A stretch of DNA of 64,000 nt from Enteropsectra breve (GCA_024243835.1 JALPMN010000645.1:1-64000); one strand, 5' to 3'; numbered from the stretch's first letter, positions 51,580 through 62,642 are shown. The notes: a model not told the origin generated them from the sequence alone. Translations and numbers: made by a program.

Positions 51580-51862
51580 TAAATAGCAGATTATCTGTTC
51601 AAGAAGATCAGTCCCATTGGACGCTTTAGAGCAATATCTACTCATTTACAACAAATCAAGTATATTTTGTTTTAGTAAATAAACCAAAAGCATTTATATC
51701 AAAGGGCCTGTCCTCTCGGCATACACAAAAACAATTTCAAAGTATTTTGTAGAAACAACAATTATAAACAAGTTTTCCCGCACATTAACTCTGCCATTTA
51801 CATACTCCCCTATTTTCAGTCTTCTGTTAATCTTTAAAAATTTGTATTATTTTTACCCTGTA

Positions 51863-53116
51863 ATGGATAAAAGAGTGGTGTACATGCATGATCCAGAAAT
51901 TGGAAACTTCTATTACTCCAGAGGCCATCCCATGAAGCCACTGCGGGTAGAAATGACCAATTCGCTGGTTATTAATTATGATTTATACAAGTATATGGAT
52001 GTGCGTCGTCCACTGCATGCAAGTTACGAGAATCTGACCAATTTTCATTCCCAGGACTACATCAACTTTCTTTCCAGTGTTACCTGTGACAACATGCATG
52101 AGCTCTCGAGTGATCTGGCCAAGTTCTCTGTTGGTGATGATTGTCCGGTTTTTCCTGGCTTGTTTGACTACTGCAAGATAACGACAGGCGGCAGTCTTCT
52201 TGCAGCACAGAAAATAAACAACAAGGAGTATGACATTGCAATCAACTGGGCAGGCGGGCTTCACCACGCCAAGCGCACCGAAGCGAGTGGATTTTGCTAT
52301 GTAAATGATATTGTGTTGGCCATTCTCGAGCTTCTGAAAATACACGAAAGAGTTCTATACATTGATATTGATGTCCATCATGGCGATGGGGTCGAAGAAG
52401 CGTTCTACACATCTGACCGTGTGATGACACTGTCATTCCACAAGTACAAGGACTATTTTCCCGGGACCGGCAGGCTCGATGACATTGGATATGGCCGCGG
52501 CAGAAACTATTCAGTAAACATCCCGCTGAATGATGGGATTGATGACGAAGGGTATGCTGCTATTTTCAATCCAGTTGTTTCACGGGTTATGGAGGTCTTT
52601 CAGCCCAATGCCATCATACTTCAGTGTGGTGCAGATTCGATTTCTGGAGACAGACTTGGCTGCTTTAATATGACTAATATTGGGCACGGTAACTGTGTGA
52701 AGTTTGTCAAAGGATTCAATGTGCCAGTTATTTTGCTTGGTGGCGGTGGGTACACAATTGAAAATGTAGCCAAGGCATGGGCTTACGATACAAGCATCGC
52801 TCTTGGTGTTGATATTAGCAAAGACATTCCGTACAACGAATATTTTGACTACTATGGACCCCATTACACCCTGCAAATACCGAAACTGAACATTAAGAAC
52901 ATGAATACTGAAGATGATTACAACAACATCATTTCTGCAGTATACGAAAATTTGAGGCATGTTGTGCCAGTGCCGTCCGTCCAAATGGCTGTCACTCCAG
53001 GCAGCTTCGTGGAAGAAGAAAGCGATGACGAGGCATACTGGGAGAAAATTCAGCGAGACAGCAAAGGAGATAGCATATATGCTGACGAAAGGCACAAACA
53101 TGAATTGCAAAACTAA
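51863..53116 (+). CDS. Class I histone deacetylase (HDAC3/Hos2 or Rpd3 type)
   Basis: Zinc-dependent histone deacetylase, 417 residues. Active-site features are [20 protein letters not shown] (the His pair near 135), [16 protein letters not shown] (zinc ligands), [26 protein letters not shown] (Asp ligand) and [13 protein letters not shown] (catalytic Tyr). [10 protein letters not shown] and the PSVQM segment near the C-terminus lean towards HDAC3/Hos2 rather than Rpd3, but the distinction is soft. The acidic C-terminal tail is short. The ATG at 51863 follows TTTTTACCCTGTA; the frame runs upstream to a TTG only. The gene starts 282 bases from the transposon end, so the insertion may sit in its upstream region. 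Confidence 0.96.
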   Translation: MDKRVVYMHDPEIGNFYYSRGHPMKPLRVEMTNSLVINYDLYKYMDVRRPLHASYENLTNFHSQDYINFLSSVTCDNMHELSSDLAKFSVGDDCPVFPGLFDYCKITTGGSLLAAQKINNKEYDIAINWAGGLHHAKRTEASGFCYVNDIVLAILELLKIHERVLYIDIDVHHGDGVEEAFYTSDRVMTLSFHKYKDYFPGTGRLDDIGYGRGRNYSVNIPLNDGIDDEGYAAIFNPVVSRVMEVFQPNAIILQCGADSISGDRLGCFNMTNIGHGNCVKFVKGFNVPVILLGGGGYTIENVAKAWAYDTSIALGVDISKDIPYNEYFDYYGPHYTLQIPKLNIKNMNTEDDYNNIISAVYENLRHVVPVPSVQMAVTPGSFVEEESDDEAYWEKIQRDSKGDSIYADERHKHELQN

Positions 53117-53220
53117 AATATTGGAGCATTGAACCTTTATTTAAAATTGTTAAAATCAAGTTTTTAAAGTATTGATATTTGAGAAATAAAGTAAAAAACG
53201 GTGCATTAACTTTTTTAATG

Positions 53221-53310
53221 GATATCTTGTCTCTCTTATTATTAATGGATATCTTGTCTCTCTTATTATTAATGGATATCTTGTCTCTCTTATTATTAAT
53301 GGATATCTTG
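53221..53310. repeat. 27-base tandem repeat, about 3.3 copies
   Basis: Unit GATATCTTGTCTCTCTTATT plus ATTAATG. There are three perfect copies at 53221-53301 and a partial fourth to 53310. It lies about 100 bases past the HDAC stop, probably in or near its 3' UTR. Perfect identity suggests recent slippage, so copy number is likely to vary between isolates. Confidence 0.97.
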
Positions 53311-54163
53311 TTTACAAGGGGCGCATTGCAGCAAATCCAATGATCGTGTGGCTGTCTCCAACAAGTCTATGTCTATTCTACATAAAAGATAAGAGATTCT
53401 TTGGCAGGATGAATCTTATGAATTTTTCTGAAACTCTTTAAATTATTCAATGTGCATGCCTTAAAAGCGCTGGTATGACATATTTTAGTTTCCCTGCATA
53501 ACTTTGCTGATCAATGCAGCGTGAGCGTTTACTATGCATTTGATTTGAATGTAAATAAAAAGTCATTTTTATATACAGCAACTACTAGTAAAATAATGTT
53601 TGAGATGCTTCGAATATATTCATAATATATGCCAATACTGATCTCATTAGGGTAAAAATAACGTTTGTTGCTTCTTTAACATATGTTAGTAGATTCGCTA
53701 TTGAGCCACCTACACTGCCCAGTGTTATCTTATTCATTTTGTTCTAAAATATTGCCGAACACGTAAAATAATCTATGTTGAGTAGAAGCGTTAAGCATAT
53801 TCTTTTATTCATGGGTATTTGATTCACAATGTGCCGTCTGCGATAACATTTATGTAAGAGGCGTAAATGAAGTGTTGTAAATGAATATCAACTAATATTA
53901 AAGTTGGTAAAATTTATAGACAAAACACCTATTACTTAATAGGGTTGAAACTAATGCCCATGCATTCATTGCATCAATTTAAAGAGGGCGATAAAAATTC
54001 AGTTTGACTTCGCATGAAAATTTTAATCGTATTGATTCTGCTCTTAATAATTTTTGTGAAACGCAACCTCAAATTTTTATGTATTAATCGAAAAAATGTT
54101 TTCGGAATAGCATGATTAAGGAAAGCGTAATTTACAGCACTTGTTCTGCTGTCTGTATTTATT
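53311..54163. other. Intergenic, convergent genes
   Basis: AT-rich. A minus-strand TACCCATG at 53810 opens only 22 codons (MNKRICLTLLLNIDYFTC...). No supported gene. Confidence 0.5.
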
Positions 54164-54940
54164 TTATGGGCCTGATGTTTCATGTTTTTTAAATTTTTGG
54201 CTGAGGACCAATGGTATAATACTGAAAAGATCAGTTGCCACGAGGCCAAATGAGTATTTTGTGAACCCAATAGAACAAGCTTCTCTTAAAACCTCGCAAG
54301 AAAATATGCAATTTTCGAAAGTAGTATTTTTAGATAGTGACATCATTGTTGCTATTATGCCGGTAAGAATATCGCCTGAGCCCGCGATCCGCTTGTAAGA
54401 CCCAGGGGTCCTTATTTCGTGCTGTTTTCCGTCCATAACTATCCTATCGACATGCCCTTTATATATACAGATATGGCCAGGCTTAATCTGCAAACCGCGG
54501 CTTTCGTTAATGTTCGGGGTTACAATGCAGCAACCAACAAAATCGAAACACCCCATTTTGTAGAAATGGATAGCATCGGCATCTACAATAATAGGCACTT
54601 CCTGTTCATTTAAGAAAGCCAGAATGCTCAGTATGGACTGAAGTACAGTTTTGCTTGGCCGACCAAGGCCTGGACCTACAATGCAGGCTGTTATTTTCTT
54701 GCACAGCCTTTTGTTGAATTTTATTGGCAGGACTATAGCTTCGTAAAATACTTTGAAACTGTCTAGCTTGTTGGTGTTTGGCATTATATACACGAGCTCA
54801 GATCCTGAGCGCAACGCAGCATTCCCGCTGAAAACAGGCGCGCCAGTGTATTTTGAGGAGCCTCCAATTACTAAAACAGTCCCGTGCGCGCCTTTTAAAT
54901 GATTTTTTTCAAGAGTTGCGAACAAATCATGGCAATACAT
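54164..54940 (-). CDS. ATP/ADP-dependent NAD(P)H-hydrate dehydratase
   Basis: Repairs hydrated NADH and NADPH, 258 residues, ribokinase-like fold. Motifs are GTVLVIGGSSKYTGAPVFSG, IVGPGLGR, IIVDADAIHF, IVTPNINE and IAGSGDILTGIIATMM, with the catalytic Asp in GSGD. It is compact compared with animal enzymes. No epimerase partner is present in the window. ATG directly follows TTTAGCCC. Confidence 0.94.
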   Translation of the reverse strand: MYCHDLFATLEKNHLKGAHGTVLVIGGSSKYTGAPVFSGNAALRSGSELVYIMPNTNKLDSFKVFYEAIVLPIKFNKRLCKKITACIVGPGLGRPSKTVLQSILSILAFLNEQEVPIIVDADAIHFYKMGCFDFVGCCIVTPNINESRGLQIKPGHICIYKGHVDRIVMDGKQHEIRTPGSYKRIAGSGDILTGIIATMMSLSKNTTFENCIFSCEVLREACSIGFTKYSFGLVATDLFSIIPLVLSQKFKKHETSGP

Positions 54941-55697
54941 GGGCTAAAAGCTCAAGATGTTATTATTTTGGGTCATTGAACTCAACTTTGCAAGCTAAAC
55001 AACGCTGCTCCTAGGCAAACAGTGATATTTTATGCCTTGTAATTTAAATTTTCTCAAATCGTCGTTTAGTATTTAAGAAAACTTAGAGAAATTGCAAATG
55101 ATCGGACGGCAGGGCTAAAAAATGAATCACACAATGAATAAATATTTTCTTATGATAGTTGCTGGAAATAGGAATTCTCTTCATAAGGATTTTTTTGGTT
55201 CACTATTTAAAGTTAAAACCAACAGTAAGTTCAAAAACATATTGGCACAAGCATAGCAATTATGACAACAAAAAGACCTTACTTTCTTTCTAAAACAATA
55301 TGAGGTTCATATTAGACATTCTCGTGATTTGTTCTAATTTTCCTGCATTAACAACCGGAAAAATGCAAAAATACTCAAGAGTATCTCATATTTTTAGCAA
55401 ATAGCTTACTAGAATCCTTAAATAGTTTTCCAAGCAATTGATAACCAAACTATCTTCACAATAGGTAATAGCATCCGCGCGGGTAGAAAAACTGCGAGTT
55501 GCATACAGTTCTATTGCACTTTTCATATGAGAAACATGAAGGATGCAAACTACCACTGCCATCCATTGTATAAATGATCTCCATGCAACCCTTTTAAGTT
55601 TTCATTGGCTACTATCCACAACGCAATATTATTAATAAACTTTACAAGGTTTTATTCGAGTTGAATATTAGGCAGCGAGCATTTTAATTAAATTTAA
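54941..55697. other. Intergenic
   Basis: AT-rich, no supported gene, RNA or repeat. Confidence 0.55.
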
Positions 55698-57557
55698 TCA
55701 TATTCTGGACGATAAGTCTCTAGAGGCCCTTTCACAGCATTCTTCGTTAAGACCAAGGGTACCACACGTTTTAAACAGTATAAGCGAAAGCTCACTATCC
55801 CCATCCGCCATCACAATATCGACTGCTCCTGGAAATACCTTTTCAATAACAAGTCTATATGGCATGTGATTCCTGTTGATGTCGAAGATTGATGTATTTT
55901 TCAAATTTTCCATTGTTTTCTCAGAGAAGAATCGGTAGAATGCATACAGCTGTCTCAACCTTCCGATGTTCTTGCCGTCGTGCACGTTTAGATATTTGAG
56001 AATAATCTCTTCATTGACCTTTTCACCTCCCAGGATAGACTCCTCAATCACCGCACAGAGTAAGTCAATCATTCGCTCGTCATCAATGTACTTAAAAAGA
56101 TTAATCATTTCTTTTTTATTTCCACTCGCCTTCAGCGCTTCAATTATGTTTCCAGCAATTTTTTCATCAAGGGATTCATGCATGCTGCCTAGTCCGCGTT
56201 CTGTGCTGCCTAGGAGTTCATAAAGCCTGTATTTAATTATATATTTAGGCACAACCTCGTAGTAGTCGCTGCATGGTTTTAGCATCTCTATGAATTTGAC
56301 CTTGTTTTCGCATTTTGACATTTTTCCCGCAATGCTGAATACAAAGTTCAAAAATAACTGGTTTGTCACCGGAGCATTATTATCATGTGCCATTGTTTTC
56401 TCGCCACTTGTGCAGTCGCTACTTTCTGCCAATGTTCTGAAGGCAAATTCAGTGCTTTCAGCAATGCAAATCTCTCTTGCCAAATTATATTTTGCTATTA
56501 AACTGAAGTTTGAGCTCAAAAGAAGATCCAAGGCAGACGAGTATTGCCGTGCCAATACATAGCCGAGCAATCTGGCCTTCGGATTAGAAAATTTACCAAG
56601 ATCTTTCAGAATGTCATGCCCCCTTACATATTTCAGCCAAAAAAAGTCCTCGGCACTGCAAATCACTTTGCCATCCGAACACTCCTCATCTCTCAGTAGG
56701 CTAAAAAAAAACTGTTTGAAGCAGTCCCCATGGCGAATAGCCGGGATGTTCAAATTGAACAATTGCTTGCCACTCAGGTATGTTTCAAAAAGTGTTTTGA
56801 ACTTGTCTCCCATGTGCTCAAAGAATGTCTCATTATTTTGCAGCAATGTTTTAACTAGGTCTATCCTGCCAATCCTGAAAAATACAAAGAGCTCTGCCCA
56901 CAGGTATCTGCTCTCATAAACCTCAATCTGATACGAATCTGCATTGAAGCGAATCTGAACAAACTCACACACTGCATTCTGTAAATCCTGCGAAGAAATG
57001 CCTTTCGGGCTGAGTCTTTCTTTCCCTGCCGAGAAGCAGCTTTTGCCATGACTTGTCATAAAAGCACACACATGGCTCAGATATGCCTGCTGCATGAACT
57101 CCAAGGCACTTACTCTTGACTGCAAAAAGTTATATATTTCAAATAGAAACGCATCCCCAAAAGTTTTCATTGTTGGTGTGGCTATCAGCATGGATTCAAC
57201 ATCTTTTATATTCCCTGTTTTGCTTATATACCCCTTGAGTGCATTCTCCTTTCTGAGCATCGCTATTTCTCTGCTTATCGATTCCTCAAAAGCCCCATTC
57301 ACGGTTCTCTGATACACATCCAGCATTTCCTTCAATTTTTGGTGTATGAAGCCCTCTGTGACTTTAATCACATCAAACGCTGCTGTTTTCTCCTTGAACA
57401 CGCCACTGAGTTTTGAGCAAGAATAGCCCGTCTTTGTGCTAAATTTGGCATACTTGTGTTTTTTTGTATCGATGTGCGCAATTATCTGTGCAATATTTGT
57501 AATTGAGCGCACCTTTGCTGCTATAAAAACACTACCTTGTTGTTCCAACGCAGCCAT
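55698..57557 (-). CDS. Nucleoporin Nic96/Nup93-like
   Basis: Scaffold nucleoporin of the inner ring of the nuclear pore, 619 residues, almost all helical. RYLWAELFVFFRIGRIDLVK matches the conserved Nic96 segment (LWAxIYYLLRxG). CSAEDFFWLKYVRG and LLGYVLARQYSSALDLLL match the later W-L and llltgqfexAi stretches. The N-terminal region has a coiled-coil-like part (residues 75-125), as in Nic96. It is shorter than yeast Nic96 (839). ATG at 57557 directly follows GGCATCCC; the longer frame from 57596 has no signal. The match rests on spaced motifs rather than high identity. Confidence 0.72.
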   Translation of the reverse strand: MAALEQQGSVFIAAKVRSITNIAQIIAHIDTKKHKYAKFSTKTGYSCSKLSGVFKEKTAAFDVIKVTEGFIHQKLKEMLDVYQRTVNGAFEESISREIAMLRKENALKGYISKTGNIKDVESMLIATPTMKTFGDAFLFEIYNFLQSRVSALEFMQQAYLSHVCAFMTSHGKSCFSAGKERLSPKGISSQDLQNAVCEFVQIRFNADSYQIEVYESRYLWAELFVFFRIGRIDLVKTLLQNNETFFEHMGDKFKTLFETYLSGKQLFNLNIPAIRHGDCFKQFFFSLLRDEECSDGKVICSAEDFFWLKYVRGHDILKDLGKFSNPKARLLGYVLARQYSSALDLLLSSNFSLIAKYNLAREICIAESTEFAFRTLAESSDCTSGEKTMAHDNNAPVTNQLFLNFVFSIAGKMSKCENKVKFIEMLKPCSDYYEVVPKYIIKYRLYELLGSTERGLGSMHESLDEKIAGNIIEALKASGNKKEMINLFKYIDDERMIDLLCAVIEESILGGEKVNEEIILKYLNVHDGKNIGRLRQLYAFYRFFSEKTMENLKNTSIFDINRNHMPYRLVIEKVFPGAVDIVMADGDSELSLILFKTCGTLGLNEECCERASRDLSSRI

Positions 57558-57912
57558 GGGATGCCATTTGAAAAAAATTTTAATGCGATAGAACAAGTTC
57601 TTATATCAGATATAAACTGCAAAATACGTTGTTGTATTAAAATGAACATTAAATCATGGCATAAAATACTCTGTATCTATGTTTTAATATATGCATCTTA
57701 ACGTAAATTACGCTTACAAAAATCAAGAAGTGTTTTTTACTTGATGCTTGAGAGCTTTGCTCTGTACGTCCATCTTCTTGTAAGTGCTACGGCATATACT
57801 ATAAAACATCGAGCATGGGGCTTATTTTCTTGGGCATTGATTTAGTGTTGCTTAATAATACGCTATGAAAATAGTTGGCAAGGAGTACTTCAATTCCTCT
57901 AAATTTTGCCCC
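57558..57912. other. Divergent promoter region, Nic96 and Pri2
   Basis: 355 bases between divergent starts. The Pri2 frame also has an ATG at 57865. A minus-strand CCCCATG near 57820 opens five codons only. No separate gene is supported. Confidence 0.5.
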
Positions 57913-59073
57913 ATGAGAAGGTCCATAAGGAACGAGCAGCGCCCAAGTGATATTTCGTTTTACACGGAAATGCCCTTGAGCAAACTTGACTACGAGCAGT
58001 TCCGCACATATTCTTCCGAAAGATTCAAAATGCTGAAAAAACTAGAACAAAATGTAGTTGATCTTTCACCAATTAAAAATTGCCACGACGATATTGCCAG
58101 CCACGCTTGTCTGAAACTAGTCTGTGCACAAGCAAAGTGGTCTTCTATTTGGTTTGTCAACAACGAGACAAAATTGTTCAAGTATCGGCTCGAGAAGGAC
58201 AGACAGGCAGCCCAGGCGTTTTTTACCAAGGTCTTCTGGCCGCACCTTAACTGCCACAAGAATATTGAGAGTGATACAGTATTTGACGTGAGCACGAACA
58301 ACACCACAGGCTACACGCCCAATATGCTTGTGCATTTTACCAAGTGCCCAGATCTCCTGTCAAAAAGAATTTACGAAGTGAAAAACGGCTATTTTGAGTC
58401 TAAAAATGAAATAATGATATCAGTGATGGCAAATGAATTTAAAAGACACGTTGAGGAGAGTATAGATGAAATAAATGGCATGCTTTCATTTGAGCCCGAC
58501 GAGCGCTTGGATAGAATACACAGGGATCTTTTTTCTGAGCGTACTTCCTCTTCTGGGCCAATGCAAGATGTGGAAAGTGTGATCGAACTCTTGCCGCTCT
58601 GCATGCGCGGACTTGTTGAGCGCTTGAAAACTGAGAAGCATCTGAAATATCAGGACAGGCAGGCACTGTGTCTTTTTCTAAAAGACATCGGGGTTTCGCT
58701 TGCAGACACTATCAATTTTTTCATAAGATATTTTGATTGCAACCGCGACCAGTTTAACAAAGAATATCTCTATGCGATAAGACACAACTATGGGCTTGAA
58801 GGACGCCGTGCAAACTACACATCCTTCACATGCATGAAACTGATAGGCCTCGGCCCCGACAATTCTGCACTGGGATGTCCCTTCACAGGCAATATGTCAT
58901 ATGCAAAAAAGTACATGGATATTGAAGACGCTGGATGCGGTGCCATGAAATGCTGCACAAGGTACGCCGAGAACCAGGCGAATGCTCCACTCAGCAAGAA
59001 TTATTCGACACCCGCTGAATATTTTCGTATCATGCAAAGCATGAAGAAGAGTGATAATGATACAAAAGAGTAG
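57913..59073 (+). CDS. DNA primase large subunit Pri2
   Basis: Regulatory subunit of primase in the Pol alpha complex, 386 residues. The N-terminal part starts with ISFYTEMPLSKLDYEQF and FKMLKKLEQ. The C-terminal iron-sulfur domain has the four ligands in the right order: LLPLCMRG (about 231), YTSFTCMK (about 306), ALGCPFTG (about 321) and MKCCTRYAE (about 346). FDCNRDQFNKEYLYAIRHNY GLEG-type residues form the RNA/DNA-binding helix. It ends NYSTPAEYF, equivalent to the NHPNQYF motif. The start at 57913 (after TTTTGCCCC) is preferred to the ATG at 57865. Confidence 0.93.
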   Translation: MRRSIRNEQRPSDISFYTEMPLSKLDYEQFRTYSSERFKMLKKLEQNVVDLSPIKNCHDDIASHACLKLVCAQAKWSSIWFVNNETKLFKYRLEKDRQAAQAFFTKVFWPHLNCHKNIESDTVFDVSTNNTTGYTPNMLVHFTKCPDLLSKRIYEVKNGYFESKNEIMISVMANEFKRHVEESIDEINGMLSFEPDERLDRIHRDLFSERTSSSGPMQDVESVIELLPLCMRGLVERLKTEKHLKYQDRQALCLFLKDIGVSLADTINFFIRYFDCNRDQFNKEYLYAIRHNYGLEGRRANYTSFTCMKLIGLGPDNSALGCPFTGNMSYAKKYMDIEDAGCGAMKCCTRYAENQANAPLSKNYSTPAEYFRIMQSMKKSDNDTKE

Positions 59074-59893
59074 ATAATAGATACCACATCACGGCAAGAA
59101 GAACAGGATCTGAAACAATGTTGATCAGCTGCATAACTGCTTAAATAGCATATGCACAACCGTTATTACGAGTTACTTATAAAGGCCCTTTTATTGTTTA
59201 TTAGTCGTAAAGAATTTATTTCTATCATTACTCTGAGTATTAAAACTATAATTTTTCGTTCTTATTAATATTGGCTATAGCCTGATTGTCTGCAACTTCT
59301 ATGAAAACTATACGAATTAAAAATATAAAACCTTTTTCTTAAGAGATTTAGACGGTTCCTGTTGAAAAACTAAACTATTTTGCAATTCGCAAACTTTTAA
59401 CGAAGTTGTGAACTCTACTAAATAATAGTAGTCTATTAAAAATATACTTGTACCACAAGTATATGCTGTATAGCACGTATTTTTCTCTGAATGCCATCTT
59501 TATGGGCATAGTAACGTACTGTTTTATTGGAAATTGCTTTTTTGCCGTATGCGAAGACCATTATATTGCTTGTTTAAGTGTCTTTTGCTAAAACAAAGAT
59601 TAGTTATAGCTACCAAAGACTTAATAACGGCAGGTAAGATTACTATTTTCGCAGAAAATATTCTCTAGTGAAGCATGTAAAATCTTGCTGAATGTTCTTT
59701 ATACATTGACCGATATCAGATATCGAGTTTAAATGGTGCATACTTGACTCCAGAGATATGAGGCACACAATGAAATACCAACTTTTAGTCAATTGCATGT
59801 ATATTTCATTTCATTTTGTGCAAATTATATTGAGATTCGATGACAAACAGCTACCTATTCATAAAACAAAATGTAAAAGATCCCCGTTTTTGT
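59074..59893. other. Intergenic
   Basis: AT-rich. The Dom34 frame opens at an earlier ATG (59840). No other supported feature. Confidence 0.55.
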
Positions 59894-60934
59894 ATGAAAA
59901 TCGGTAGTATCAGCCTCGATAAAAAAACGCAGGGAGGCGCATTAACCGTCGAGATGACCAACTTAGATGATCTCTACACGCTGAGCCAAATACTCGAGAT
60001 TGGAGATAGAGTTGAGTCCTTTACAACACGCAAGATATCTCTCGATGGAGGCAAGACGCAGCAGAAAATAGCACTCAAGCTGCAAGTAAAAGCAGAAACA
60101 TACAACTACGATCTCGAAGATGGAATTGTTATCGTAAAGGGGAAAACATGCTGTGAGAATGAGCATGTGAAGCTTGGCTCGTACCACAGCCTTAATATCA
60201 ACTTGCATGAAAAATTCAAGATTTTTAAAAATAACTGGAAACACTCGCAGGTAAGAGAGCTGCAGGATGCGACAAATGAAGCACCCGAAATCTGTTTTAT
60301 CATTTTCTACGACCGAGAGGCTGTTGTTTCAAGTGTATCGTCAAACAGTATAAAGACGATCCACAAAGAAGAGCTTAAAAACAAAAACTACAAAAGCCTG
60401 CTTGCATGTGTCTCACAGCAAAAGGAAAAAATGAAAATATTTATCATTGCCTCCTTCTCAGACATACGAAGCGATTTTAGCAAGAAGCTTTTTGCCGAAG
60501 TCAAGACGATCGAAAAGCTTACCACTGTCATAAAGCTTTCAGGGGAATATAAAGGCATTTCCAACACCAAGGCAATTTCAAAACTATTAACAGACAAATC
60601 ACACTCGAAGGCATTCACAAACATCAAATACATAGATGATTTGAGGTCAGCAGAAGAGCTATTTACTGCAATCAGGGTCGAGAGTGTTCTTGTTGCCATA
60701 GGAAAAATAGAAATTCTCGAGGCATTTGAATATGGAGCTGTCAGTAAGCTGTTTCTTCTCAATACTGTTTATCGCCCACGCACAATTGATGAGCGCCAGA
60801 ATATTGAGAGTCTGCTTGCAGATGCACGAGAAATGAGGGCCCAAATATGTGTGATTCCGGCTGACCATGAGCTTGGGGAGAGGCTTAACCAGCTTGGGGG
60901 CTTCGCAGCTTTTCTTAAATTCTCATATAAATAA
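59894..60934 (+). CDS. Ribosome-rescue factor Dom34/pelota
   Basis: eRF1-like protein that, with Hbs1, releases stalled ribosomes, 346 residues. The N-terminal Sm-like domain begins MKIGSISLDKKTQGGALTVE and continues to IGDRVESFTTRKIS. The central domain has the pelota-type FIIFYDREAVVSSV, and the C-terminal domain ends in GVISKLF/IPADHELGERLNQLGG-like residues. It has no GGQ motif, as expected. The ATG at 59840 would add 18 residues not seen in the family. The ATG at 59894 gives the usual MK start, with CCCC a few bases upstream. Confidence 0.92.
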   Translation: MKIGSISLDKKTQGGALTVEMTNLDDLYTLSQILEIGDRVESFTTRKISLDGGKTQQKIALKLQVKAETYNYDLEDGIVIVKGKTCCENEHVKLGSYHSLNINLHEKFKIFKNNWKHSQVRELQDATNEAPEICFIIFYDREAVVSSVSSNSIKTIHKEELKNKNYKSLLACVSQQKEKMKIFIIASFSDIRSDFSKKLFAEVKTIEKLTTVIKLSGEYKGISNTKAISKLLTDKSHSKAFTNIKYIDDLRSAEELFTAIRVESVLVAIGKIEILEAFEYGAVSKLFLLNTVYRPRTIDERQNIESLLADAREMRAQICVIPADHELGERLNQLGGFAAFLKFSYK

Positions 60935-61432
60935 ATGTTGCACCGATTATTCTCACTAGTGAGTTGCACTCAGCACATAAGCAGCGAATTGCTACGCATT
61001 TGTTGCTAATTTTCTTTAAAATAAAGCGAACTTTAACATTATTTTTGTTGCAAAAATATGACGATCACTGTAAAAAATTGCCTTTCTCCTGCTCTGTAAA
61101 TGTATTCTTTGGGCTCGTCCAAATGCATTTAGCGGTATGTAAGAACAGGATTTGGCAAACCAAAAACAATACTTTTGCACATGTTTTAATGGGTTTTTAA
61201 TGCCATAAACGGATACTCTATAGCTGTGCAGCAAATATTAGTTTATTTTGTGCTTCGTTGCTATAATAATCAAAGTCTAAAAGCTTTGATCGGACTAAAG
61301 CTGAGAATACAGTCAAACGTATATTTGTTGAGTTTTAGTTTTTAGAAGATGCTAATGAAAGTTGAATAAACTTTTATTGGATCTCTTTGCAGTAAATTTT
61401 TTATTTCAAATTTGTCAAATCAGCCCCTAAGG
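60935..61432. other. Intergenic
   Basis: AT-rich spacer between two plus-strand genes. No supported feature. Confidence 0.55.
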
Positions 61433-62371
61433 ATGCAGTTTGGAACGCACGATGGCACGTTTCACTATGACGAGATATTGGCTACAGCAGTTCTGCTTGA
61501 GCTCTGGCCCAAGACACCCATAATCAGAACAAGGGACGCAGAGCAGCTTGCAAAGTGTAACATCGTCTATGATGTAGGAGGAGTATTTGATCCCCAAAAC
61601 AATCGCTTCGATCACCATCAAAGCTCCTTTGTCGAGACATACTCCGAACAATACAACATAAAACTGAGCTCCGCGGGTCTTATTTACAAATACTTTTGCG
61701 ATGCGCTCTTCAAGAAATATTCGTTCGAAGCATCGAGCGAAGTTCGTGAGTATGTTAAGGACAAGATTTACCGTGAATTTTTTCTTTTTGCAGATGCTCT
61801 CGACAACGGATATGAAATTTTTTCAGACATCATCCCGCGTACACTTGCGTCTCTTGTTGCAGGATTTAATGTGTATACCAACAAGGACTATGACAAGCAG
61901 CAGCAGCTCGAAAATGATGCATTTATGGATGCCCTTAAAATAGTGCAAAGAGATCTTAAAAACTACATGGAAAAAATATTTTATGATTATGTCCCGGCAT
62001 ATGAGAAAGTGTACAATGAAATAAAAGATCTCCAGACAGAAATTTTTATCACTGAACAGAAATACTCTCCAGATGTCATTTTTGATGTTGATAAAAAACT
62101 GAAGAAAGATCTTAAATTTATTATATTCAAGAACAGAAACGAATTTAGAATCTTGGCCCTTCCCCTTAAAAAAGGGGGCTTTAAGACACGTGTCCCGCTA
62201 TTGCATGAGTGGTGCGGCAAGCGTGATGCTGAGCTAGTCAGCGTGAGTAACATCCCTGAGTGTATATTTGTACACGCCACAGGCTTTACAGGCAGTAACA
62301 AAACACTGGAAGGGGCGCTTGAAATGTGCAAAATATCTCTCGCAGCAGCTCAAACCGTATGCGATCAGTAA
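61433..62371 (+). CDS. MYG1 family exonuclease
   Basis: DHH-like metal-dependent 3'-5' RNA exonuclease, 312 residues. FGTHDGTFHYDEILA, YDVGGVFDPQNNRFDHHQSS (DHH site) and SSAGLIYKYF are the N-terminal signatures. ALDNGYE, PLHEWCGKRDAELVSVS-type residues and FVHATGFTGSNKTLEGAL complete the family. MYG1 in other eukaryotes couples nuclear and mitochondrial RNA processing. ATG at 61433 follows TCAGCCCCTAAGG; the frame upstream has only a TTG. It meets the next gene tail to tail with one base between the stops. Confidence 0.95.
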   Translation: MQFGTHDGTFHYDEILATAVLLELWPKTPIIRTRDAEQLAKCNIVYDVGGVFDPQNNRFDHHQSSFVETYSEQYNIKLSSAGLIYKYFCDALFKKYSFEASSEVREYVKDKIYREFFLFADALDNGYEIFSDIIPRTLASLVAGFNVYTNKDYDKQQQLENDAFMDALKIVQRDLKNYMEKIFYDYVPAYEKVYNEIKDLQTEIFITEQKYSPDVIFDVDKKLKKDLKFIIFKNRNEFRILALPLKKGGFKTRVPLLHEWCGKRDAELVSVSNIPECIFVHATGFTGSNKTLEGALEMCKISLAAAQTVCDQ

Positions 62372-62372
62372 A

Positions 62373-62642
62373 TTATATGCGCGCAGATTTTATTATTTTA
62401 CTGCGGCGCGGTGTTTCTGTAATTAATATGCAGAAGGTTAGGCTTAGCCATCGCTTTAAAGAATTGGCAATCGCTCTGGTGATGTTGCGTATTCTTCTGC
62501 AAAGAGCATTGAATTTTGTTTTCGCGTGCTTATAGACTCGCTTGGCCATGCTTTCCTTCTTCGGCCCATTAACCTCCTGAATATTTTTTTCGTTTACTAC
62601 TAAGCTTTCACAATTACGATGCAACACTTCTACCCCCTCCAT
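62373..62642 (-). CDS. Small basic protein, 89 residues
   Basis: Not recognised. It begins MEGVEVLHRNCESLVVNEKN, continues with a very basic helical stretch (AKRVYKHAKTKFNALCRRIR) and a short hydrophobic run (WLSLTFCILI), and ends in more basic residues. The hydrophobic run is too short for a sure transmembrane span, so an amphipathic membrane-binding or RNA-binding helix is possible. ATG directly follows GTAACCC, a perfect start signal, which is the main reason to call it a gene. Confidence 0.55.
   Translation of the reverse strand: MEGVEVLHRNCESLVVNEKNIQEVNGPKKESMAKRVYKHAKTKFNALCRRIRNITRAIANSLKRWLSLTFCILITETPRRSKIIKSARI

Noticed and set aside
53740..53812. Minus-strand TACCCATG with a 22-codon frame
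   Set aside because: Too short, with no conservation evidence. CCCATG will occur by chance a few times in 64 kb.
57913..59073. Apparent loss of an iron-sulfur ligand in primase large subunit
   Set aside because: Re-alignment against Pri2 shows the four ligands are LPLC, FTC, GCPF and KCC; all are present.
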